The notes under the pieces: generated by a model | What the model was told of the DNA's origin: nothing | Seen by the model: the letters and a program-made list of their open reading frames with translations, nothing else | The model's database searches: none | Shown: piece after piece, positions 11,218 to 21,200 of the stretch | Layout of the letters: each line of letters opens with the position of its first letter | Position numbering within the stretch: position 1 is the first letter of the stretch | Program-made: the position numbers and the translations under genes | Source of the DNA: Diphasiastrum complanatum | Taxonomy: Eukaryota > Streptophyta > Lycopodiopsida > Lycopodiales > Lycopodiaceae | Assembly (NCBI GenBank): GCA_029204225.1 | Contig: MU835697.1 | Span: 1-37,074 of the forward strand | Length of the DNA stretch: 37,074 nt | Direction of reading: 5' to 3'

Positions 11218-12690
11218 GCTAAGGCCAAGAGGGAACGTGTATATTGTTGCTTTGTGGATTTTCGCAAGGCCTTTGATTCTGTGCCTAGGCATCTATTGAT
11301 ACAAAGACTTCAGGAGGATACTATACAGGCAATAGTAGCATTGTACAGGCGTGTGGTTGGCAGGGTCCGACTATCAGGAGTTATTTCACGGAGGTGGTTA
11401 GTACTATCGGGTCAAACAAGGATGTCCACTCTCTCCTGCACTTTTTGGCTTTACATTGACGAGCTGGAGCATGTTATACAGAGAGATGGAGGGGAGGGAT
11501 GTACATTGGGCGACCTCATTATTGCTATCCTCCTGTATGCTGATGATGTGGTTTTGCTCTCACGGACGAGAGAGGGTTTGCAACGGCACTTAGACGCTCT
11601 TCTTTCTTTCTGCACACGGTGGGGTTTGCCAGTGAATATGGCCAAGACTAAGGTCATGGTGTTCAACACCTCTAGGTCTTTCATGATGCGGCAGGAGCTT
11701 CTATGGGATGGTCATCCACTGGAGGTTGTTGATTCATACATATCTAGGGGTACTATTCTCGGGGCCCATGTTCAGCATGCGACATGCAGCTATTGGGTAC
11801 GGAAGGGCTATGCCTCGCTGGTAGATTTGGAGAGACTTTGCTTCACTTCACACATCAGAGATGCGACCAGTAAGTGCGGACTCTTTGACACTATGGTTGT
11901 GCCCTCAGCTATGTATGCTTCCGAGATATGGAGTACTGGCCTGACAGCTACTGATTGGACATATATCTCCCGGCTCCAGATTCGTTTGCTCTCCGGTATG
12001 ATACGGGCTAAGCCTTAGTACCACACCAGATTATACTGACGGCGTTCGCGGTCCCCACCATTCAAATTGAGGCCTTATTCCATATTGTGACTTTTATACA
12101 GAGGCTGGATGATCTTCAGGACAAGGGTACACACTATGTTGTTGCGGCCCTATCCTCATCCCGGTGCCTACACTCAGAGGGACACCTTTTCTCATGGTAT
12201 TCTCAAGCTTGTCATCTCCTCTCCACATTGGGTATCCAGATCACTGACCTACCTGCGGGCACTCATCAGTACATCAGAGGCCTCCTCTACAGATCATATC
12301 TTCATATCACTTGGCAGGGTCCATTGGGACCAAGAGTGATTTTTATCGTACACATTTCTACCTCTTAACTGGCTACCCCATACTATTTGGTTACTTGTTG
12401 AGTATATCACACCGATTACGGATAGGGATGGGTCAGTTTCGGGTTTCACACATCAACTGGCCATGAGACCGGCATACAGTGGCACCCCACGAGAGGACCG
12501 GCTTTGTAACATGTGTTCTATGCATGAGATTGAGGACGAATCACATTTCCTCTTCAGATGTCCAGCCTACTATGAGATTCGGGGAGGTACTACTGCTTTA
12601 TTCAGAGAGCAGCCAGTGACACTTTCTACCTTGGTATCCTATGAGGACCCCAGATGTGTAGCACTGATGATCCGGAGATGTCAGACTTGA

Positions 12691-13153
12691 GGAGGAGGAG
12701 ACTAGATACTGATACACACTCCTTGGTACAAGCATGAGTGCGTATCCCGTCGGAGACAAAGATCCGACGATTCAGATGGAGAGGCCGAGATTCCAGATTC
12801 TTCTATGCATCGGCAGCAGCGACCATGTCAACGGCCAGAGAGACAGTCAGCCATTAGGCCCCAGCCCAGATGGACACGGCAGCAACGACGACACCTACAG
12901 CCTACCCAACGGCAGCGGTCCATGGCACACCCAATGACACCTTCACAGCATACCATTCACCACTTCTTCCAGGCTGATAGGCATCATGCTATTCAATTCT
13001 AGGCTGCCGGACCTGACTGGGCCATCTTTAGGCTTCAGGCATTATATTAGCAGTTGTTGTTTTATAGATGATTGTGCTTTAAGCTCCTATGTGCACACTT
13101 GACATGTACCTTTTCTGAGTCCTATGTACCTTAGGGTATTCAAGGACATTAAT

Positions 13154-13157
<4 letters not shown>
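12691..13157 (+). other. LINE-A 3' untranslated region
   Basis: No open protein motif is present. It ends GGACATTAATAAAA, shared in large part with the 3' end of LINE-B, and passes straight into (TC)n. Confidence 0.6.

Positions 13158-13215
<58 letters not shown>
13158..13215 (+). repeat. (TC)n tract at the 3' end of LINE-A
   Basis: An uninterrupted TC run of 58 bases directly follows ATTAATAAAA of LINE-A. Confidence 0.97.
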
Positions 13216-13217
<2 letters not shown>

Positions 13218-13660
13218 CTTATAGGCTTGTATTTGAATCGGCGAATGAGGGGCTATCCGGTCCCATACTTGGCTTTCCGCTCCCGTTGCCAACTTCACAA
13301 CATATCGATGGTCACTCTGCCTTGTTCCACCTTTAGCTTCTGCAATAATTAGAGTTAATAAAATTGGGCGTAGAACCATCGTCAAATAAAACTGTCACGG
13401 CTTGGCCACCAACAACCCCTTTCATCGGAATGAGGAAGTGAGGGCCAAACTGCCGTGTTAAAACAACAATGCTCACACAAAATTACTAGCAAAGGTTAGA
13501 TCGATACTTGAAATGCTAGAGTTACCTGGCATCTTAACGATGCCCCTTTAGCTTGCCTTCGTTTCTTTGGGCATTCCTACACTACATGACCAGGCGAAGC
13601 GAACCGCATCATCGAGGGTAAGAGGTGGTTCCTCCTAACCTCTAGCTGATAGTCTCTAGG
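13216..13660 (-). pseudogene. Gypsy E fragment: gag end and aspartic protease
   Basis: From 13428 downward the minus strand reads PMKGVVGGQAVTVLFDDGST followed by PNFINSNYC. This is a gypsy protease with the catalytic D(D/S)G(S/T) box. Near 13600-13650 QLEVRRNHL and DDAVRFA are seen in adjacent frames. They match the gag at the right edge of this window (QLEVRRNKL, EDAVRFAK), so both derive from related gypsy elements. The fragment ends against the (TC)n of LINE-A and has no LTR. It is too short and broken to be active. Confidence 0.65.
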
Positions 13661-14727
13661 CAATTAGAATAAAATGCAACTTAACCAACGAAAAACGAGA
13701 ATATACCTCCTGGAATTCTTGCGGGCCAAGCAATGCCTGCGCCTGCGGCCTCCGCGTGTGGGTCCACGCAGCTGCACGGGACTGCGCGGGCCCCCCTTTT
13801 CTTTTCCAAAAAATTACAAACAAAGGCAATCTAAGGAAAATCAAATAAAAGCCAGATCCAGGCTTTTTACGACGATATCAGAATCAGTAAAGTACATGGC
13901 TTACCCGTACCACTTACGGAGCGAGCAAAACCTTAGGTGACTCCACACTGTCTCCTCTCACAATTCATTGGTCTTGGTGTGAGGCTTATGCAATTCCTAT
14001 GTGTTTTAGCTAGCCTCTCTTGCTTTCATGGTTGTCTCTATAATGACTAAGATACACATGGCTAGCCCTTGAAATTTTTCAATTTCTCCCAAAAGGTGAC
14101 TGGGTGTGCAATGACAAACAGTAGCCCCACATGTTAAACTTTCTGGATATGCCCACAATGCATACCTCAAGCTAGTTTGCAAATTACTGATTACTGGAAT
14201 ATGCTAAAATGCCCAAAGAATTCAAATCTTCCAAGGTTTTGAATCTTCTGACCGTAGTGTATCACCCTATAACCTATCCACTCAGGCTAGTATACAATAT
14301 TAGTTGTTATTGGCATTTGCCAGAAGATTTGATTCTTCTGGCAATCAATTGCATCAATAGATCACGTCAATACACTGAAAATTCTAATTTTCTAGATTTG
14401 AACCAAATACTACTTGTCCACTTAAGCTAGTATGATACTTGTTATTGTTGACAAGGGCCAAAAGATTCAAAGCTCAAAGATTCGAATCTTCTGGCAATCA
14501 ATTACTGCAGTAAATCATCATAGTTCTTAGCTCCTAATACTTTTCTAATGTGTGCAGCAATTCCCTTTGAACATTCAAAGTAGCAGCAACAACAAATATA
14601 TGACCGATTGATCATTTGAAAAGAATATCTGGTAGCCATGGTATGAGAGGCGATATGCATATGCTGGAAGAAAGACTGACATACCAATGTAATTAATGTG
14701 CCACTAGATGAATTTTGAGGAGTATAC
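13661..14727. other. Non-coding DNA 3' of the last recognised DENN exon
   Basis: Mostly AT-rich, with a short GC-rich patch near 13735-13805. It contains an imperfect tandem duplication (14275-14502). A further DENN exon may lie near 14620-14680, but I could not find one with a clean frame and splice sites. Confidence 0.4.
14275..14502 (+). repeat. Imperfect direct duplication, period about 140 bp
   Basis: The segments 14275-14355 and 14416-14502 share TCCACT..., GCTAGTAT and TTCTTCTGGCAATCAATT-type strings in the same order. Confidence 0.6.
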
Positions 14728-14941
14728 CTTAGATCACAATCATGTTCTTCTCCAAACTTTGTTAAAACGGCGAATTCCACTGTCGTAGCAATGCTTAATG
14801 TCTTGCGAGGACAATCCAGATCAGCAAGATTGGGATATAAAAGTTGGAGAAGCCTGATCGTAGCTCCTTCAACAACTCCGGTAATGATGGTATATCTTCA
14901 GAAGTTGTTATGAGATTATGCACAAGGTCAACGACAACTAC
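14728..14941 (-). CDS. DENN gene exon 7 (last recognised)
   Basis: It begins after CTGTAG with [16 protein letters not shown] and IPSLPE, the strand after the core DENN helix bundle. It changes frame near 14850 to [15 protein letters not shown] and ends [10 protein letters not shown] at CTAAG|GTATAC. One indel near 14850 breaks the frame. Confidence 0.8.
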
Positions 14942-16594
14942 CTACAGGATAAAAAGCATCAGAGATTATTGGATAAAAACTCATCAAAGATATAGTTATG
15001 AGTGTCACTTGAATGCCTCCTAGAAGACTGGGAAATCAGAGGAAGCAACTTACACCATCCACAGAAAGGCTGGAAGTATCAACACCCGAGTGAAGTCCCA
15101 TCAAGTAAGGTGTTGGAGCCTCAACATAATCCACACCCCCAAAGAACAGTACCGGGATGTATACGTGCTGCAGCACATATATTTCTTATGTGAGAAAAAT
15201 TAGCCAATTCCAAGCACAAATTAAGCTCATTTCAAGATGAATAGCATCACAGTTGAAATTCACATAGCCAGAAAGAACGAACGCCATAATCCATAGCTTA
15301 CCTGCCACTTGATGGGATAAATAAGATGGCACACTGCCTCAGCAACCATTGTCAGAAGAGAATATCTGGCGGCAAGAAATCATAAATAGCAAAAGTGATT
15401 AAATTGCAAATGGTTTTCATCCCATTCCTTACATATAGCCTTGATCAAATACCATAAGGTCACCTATTCTTGGTATGCAGTTCCGGGAAGATAACGAGGA
15501 GCTAGACATGAAAAGAATGCATCCAGCAAAGCTAGTAGCGTCAGTGGCAATTGCAGAACTTAAACCCAAACTAAAGAAAAGCTCATGAGGAAAAAAGAGG
15601 GACCTACTAGACCCTATAGTGTAGAACGTCAACTTTATATATGATATGCACAATTTTCTACAAAGTTTACCTTATGAATTATGTATGCTTCTATACATGT
15701 ATATCTCTTGGACACAAATAGCACACTAACTGACAATAAGTTCCTTCAATTGACTGACTATTGAACATTTGTTTCCAGTATCACTTCTCTTATATATTGT
15801 ATCTGGTAACAAAAGACTAAAAAGAAAATGTGAGGTATATGGTAGTTAGCGCACATAAATTCACTCCATGACTTCCTCAACTATAATATTTCTAAGGAGC
15901 TGCAACGATCTAGCCTCAAAAGAATAAACATGCATTTCTAAAGTATGTAACTAATGCTAGAAATACTAGTAGGACTATTCATGTTCTTTAAACCTTTTGC
16001 TAAGAAGAATACATCTGGACTTATTTATTTATTTATCATACATTAATACATGCAAGCCAGTGCACACATAAGAGACAAGAAAGGTTCTAGTTTATGTACT
16101 TGTTGGCTCGAAGCAACACTCGCCTCTCCAAAGAACTGCAATAAATAGTCGAATGACATTGTCGATGTCTAAGCATTGCAGTGGCTGAAAGACATCTGGA
16201 AGCAAAAGCCATGTCACAATCAACGTACACTAAAGAATTGGGTAAAAACTAGTCCTATTTAAAAGGACCACATTAACTTCTCAACACCTAGATTCTAAAT
16301 GCCACATGACAAATACAACATCCATCAAATTGTGAAAACTAACGATTGCACATAAACATTCAACTTCTAAATGGAAGAAAAGCAAAGATAGCAAGATATG
16401 ATTCAAAGGTCAAACTAAGTACATCAGCATGAGGTAGCCCATCTTTTGGAGGTACATCCACACAAATAAGATAATTCTCCACTGAGAATAAGACTTGGCT
16501 CTCGCCTGGAGTTGGAAGAGGAACGGCATTCACCATATGAGCAAGTCTCCCAAAGCGGCTTGCTGATCCAAAATATTCAAAATGATCAAAATAT

Positions 16595-16648
<54 letters not shown>

Positions 16649-18220
16649 CGCCTGCAGCGCCTCTCCTCCCTCCTGTGATGGCTCCTTGCAGTGATGGCGC
16701 CCTGCTGCGGATGCTGATCGCTGCCTTGCTGCTGCTGCTCGCTGCTCTAATGTTGCTGGTCCTCCATCGCTAGCCCTCCATCGCCTCCTCCATCACTGCC
16801 CTACCATCGCTGGCCCTCCCCCTCCCACTTCCATCGCTACTAACCTGCCTCTCCTCGCTACCTGTCCCTATCCCTGTCCCTATCCCTATCCATGCCCTCC
16901 CTTTTGCTCCTGACCCGCTCCTGTTGCCTCCTCACTAACTGTCCCTGTCCTAGCCCTTCCTTTTTCCTGTCCTTTTGCCTTTCCTCTACCTCTTTTCCCT
17001 CATTAATCTTGTATCTAGCTGGTATTATGGCTGATTGGCATCTGTTAATCGGAAGGGGAAGAAGAAAACCCCTCTCCCTTTCCCTTTGTCTTCTCAGCCA
17101 TCCCTACTACAGCTCCAAATTCCTTTACCTTGCCCCCTCCCTCTCCTGCTTCCTCTCCCTCGCCCCTACCCTCCACTCCGCAAGCTTCACCTCTTCTCCT
17201 ATTGCCACTACCCCTCTACTCTTTCTTCCTCCTCTCCCTCTTTCATCCCTAAGTCTTCATCCCCCATTGTCTCCGTCTCTTTCTGCTTTTTATCTAGTTT
17301 CCCATATCATTGATTCTCTTCATGAGGACAATGCATCCTTGCTTGCGATCATCAAAAAACAAGCATTCCAAATCTCCACTCTGGAGAACACTTGGCCCTA
17401 CAGGGCAAAGTTGGCATTCTTGAGGTTGATGTTACTTACCTCAAGAATGAACTAGAATCAGATGAAGAGGAAGAAGAAGGAAGCGGCAATGCAAATTCAG
17501 AAGACAAGGCAAAGCAGCTGCAAGAACGGGTTCACTCCTTGGAGCAGCAACTTCAGCAATCGAAAAGTTCTTGGGCGTGCTCAAGGGTTCTAAGCAGGTT
17601 ATTTCTGAATCTATTCAAGAACATCAAAAACGAGATCTCAAGGCCTCAATGTCAAGGTTAGGGGAGCTTCTTTTGCGGGTAAGGACCTCGTGGCTTTAAG
17701 CAAATGCTTTTATTCATTCCACCTTTGATCTCAAAGAGGATGTCATATTTGTTGCTTGGGTGGGTAAGCTCCAACCCACCACAGTGTTTCTGCAATTCAA
17801 GGATGCTTTGCTTCGTCAAAAGGTTTTGCGTAAAAGAGGCTGCCTGGGGTATTTTTATGGATGAAAACTTGACGCCCATTCAATGGACTGAGAGAAAGAA
17901 TATTATCGCAATGCTAAGGCCAAAGGTTTCCGGACTCTCTTCCGAGACCGCCCGGTCTTGGTTAAAATTGCAGAACTTAAAATTTCAGATTCTTCTCCCT
18001 CTCCTACGTGAGAGATTTTTGAGCGGCCATTTATTTCCTCTCCTGCGTGAGAGATGAGCTTTCTTTACATAGCTTTTACGTTTTAGGTTTTAGTTTTAGT
18101 TTAGTTTTCTGTTGACGGCACTGTCCCGTCCGAGTTCCATCTACTCTGTTGTACTACCTCTTCAGTCTTATATGCCTTTTGGCATGGAAAAGACATTAAT
18201 CAAACTTTCTTTCTTTCTTT

Positions 18221-18276
<56 letters not shown>

Positions 18277-21200
18277 CTATGGTGCCTAGGCGGACATCTC
18301 CACCGCACACCCCACGACCTCGTGGTAGCGCATGGCAGGCAGCGCTGCCTGCTGACATGGCAGGCAACGCAGCCACCCCTCCCCACATCCTTCTGCTTCC
18401 GCCCCTGCCCCTATCTCCGCCTGCCACCCCAGTCTCCGCTCCTGTCACCTGTGACAGGTAATACTGCTTCTCGTGATGATTTGGCAGCACTGCCTGCCAC
18501 GTAGGGAGCACTGCCTGCTGCTTTCACTTCTGCCTCTGCCATATCTGCTGATTTTCAAGGCAGCCCTACCCCGTTCTCTGCATCTATCTCTGATATTATG
18601 TCTAATGACTATACTCCTTCCAGAGCTATAGAAGGATTTTTTATCTATAAGCTTAGCTTTTTGAAACAGGAACTGCGTGAGCTTAAGCAACGAATAAGCT
18701 CATTACAAACAGAAAATGGCAAGCTCAAGGAATGGAATATTTACAGAAGGAAATTTGCGCTGAAGAGGCAGTTGGAGGTGGATAAAAGTGCACAAGACCT
18801 GCTTCAAGAAACGGCGTAAAAATTCTCTTGTTTGGAAAAAGGGACAAGAACATGGGCCTCATTGTTTGATGAAGGTAAATCTGAACCAATGTGAAGAATG
18901 TTATTGTTGAATCTATTAGAGAATCTATTTTTTGGAACAAGAAAGAAGGGCAAAAAAAGCTCTTAACATTTGTGTAAGAGGGATTTTGAAAGAGGGGTAA
19001 CTCATTGCCGAAGTTAAAGATTTGCTCACAAATAACTCTCACACCGTTGATGGTTTCGATACTGCATGGAGAGGCAAATTTGATGATAACGTATTGTTTA
19101 TTCTATTCGGTCGAACAACGTAATGAAGCCTTGAAAGTTAGGGGCACGCTCAAAGGCACTTTTATTTTATAGATGATCTTACATGCTCAATGGATAGCTA
19201 GGAAAAAAAATCCTTCAGGAAACAAGATTTTTATGACAGACCTGCTTGCTAAGGACTCGAGGCCCGGGCATGGGAGCAGCCCGAGAGCCCCGAATAAGTT
19301 TAGGTTAGGTTTTTGGAACTATAATGGGTTTCATTCATCATCATCAGGTGATCTACGGGATTTTCTTGGCCGATGTGACATTCTTTTATTGGCAGAAACT
19401 CACAAATCTAAATATCGTCCTCTTCCTTGTGTTACGGATTATTCTTGGTATATTTCGCCCGTTTATGGGGCGAAGACTTCACGTGGAGGGGGAGTGGCTT
19501 GTTTATGAAGGAAACAAGAGCCGGCAGCAAGATCTAACTATAAAAAACAATCTCCACAAGACAAATGAGGGAAGAGGATAGGCGCCCTCAAGGAGAGAGA
19601 GAAAGCAGTAATGCAAGCAGAAAAAAATGGAGAGCAATGCTTAGAAAATGTAAAAATGGTATACACAATGAGCATACAGGTACTCTACCTGGATGTGGCA
19701 AAGTGCCAACAAACCCTAAGCTTAACCAGTTACTAAATGTAGGGCACCCCCAAAAGTCAAGATAAAAATTAGACCCCTAAGGACCCACGAGTCACTACAT
19801 GACCAAAATTGGGTCCAACTGAAGTTAAGACAAACTTAACAAGGACTAAATAACTAGATACCCATGGTTACACAAATCTGGACCTGGGTTAAAGTAACCT
19901 ATGGATTAACTTTAGCATAGTTATTTATTTCTAATAGTTTATACAGGAATGCATGTACCTCAATCTTCAAGATGGTTAAGCAGGATTCATTTGCTCGCTA
20001 CATTTGGTTTCAGTTTTTTGGACAGGCATTGGGGCTTCCTCAGGATGTTTTCTTGGCAGTTTGCTATATTGCTCCTCAGACTTCAGTTTTTGTGGATTTT
20101 GGTGGTGACCCATTCCAGGTTCTCTCAGATGACATAGCCAGTTTCTCTCTACAGGCGAATATCCTATTAGCAGGGGGATTTTAATGCTTGCACGTCCACC
20201 AGACAGTCTAAGTTTCACGCTAATGAGGATCACTTCCAGCTTTATCCCTTGGTTGGATAATGACTAAGCAAGACTTCACAGGATGCAGAGACACCAGTGT
20301 CTTCTTTCGATGAGCATCTACTTAAGCTGAATGAGGCACATCCGTTGACAATCTTGAATGGTCTTTCGCAATGGCAAGATGTGAGAAAAAAAACAGACAT
20401 ACTTGCAAAAAAAGTGGTCAAAACCTGATAGATGCTCTTGTTTCATCTTCTTCATCTTATTTTTGGAAGACCTTCTCTAAGAAGTCTTTCACGACTGCTC
20501 CTATCGAGTCTTGGGTGGAGTAAGCTACACATCTATATACTGTTGATTCTTCCCCTATTACTCTCGCATCAAGACCTAGTGAATTTACGTTGTACCCCTT
20601 CTTTGATTGAAGATGCTATCAAACGAGCCCAAAATCACAAAGCTGAAGATACTGACTCATTTAGTGTTGATTTTCTTAAACCTGTGGCTCATATAGTTTT
20701 ATCATCTCTCATCTTCAATCAGGCATACCTTCAATCAGGATGTCATGTTTGGTTTCCCTACTGCCAGGTGCACTAACCTTCTACATCCTATACTTAAAGC
20801 TGGTGATCCAATGAACATACTGGGACAAGATGGTCACCTCCGATTCACAGTATAGTTGGTGTGAAGCAGGGTTGCCCCCTTTCTCCTACTCTTTTTGCTC
20901 TCTACATTGATGATCTCGAGCGGATTTATCAAAGAGGAGGGTGATGATGGTTTTCCTCTTGCAGATATTGGGATACCTATTCTCTTATATGCTGATGATA
21001 TTGTCTTGTTATCTACCTAAGCCAGAGGCCTTCAGAGACACCTTGAATCTTACATGGTTTTTGTCAAAAGTGGGGTTTGACGGTAAATATCTCTAAGACT
21101 AAGGTCACGGTGTTCAACACCAATAGGTAGCATATGTAGGAGGATATTTTTTATTATGATGGACAGCAGTTGGGACAGTTGCCTCTTACTTATCTTTGGG

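Larger units (their letters stand above)
16647..18205 (+). mobile_element. LINE-B: ORF1-only LINE copy bounded by (TC)n
   Basis: A GC- and CT-rich 5' UTR (16647-17026) is followed by an L1-type ORF1 and a short 3' UTR ending AGACATTAATCAAAC. TTTC repeats and (TC)n follow. ORF2 is missing altogether, so this is either an internal deletion or a non-autonomous derivative. It sits in DENN intron 2, antisense to that gene. Confidence 0.75.

Noticed and set aside
14502-14780. Additional DENN exon or 92-codon gene on the minus strand
   Set aside because: The open frame runs out of exon 7 through its donor site into intron. A possible next exon near 14620-14680 gives no clean frame or convincing acceptor.
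16647-17026. (TC)n as part of a CT-rich LINE 5' UTR
   Set aside because: It could apply to LINE-B and LINE-C, but not to LINE-A, which is truncated in ORF2 and still begins at (TC)n.
19505-19971. Spliceosomal intron in the LINE endonuclease
   Set aside because: GT and AG edges exist, but joining them does not continue the reading frame, and LINE RNAs are not normally spliced.
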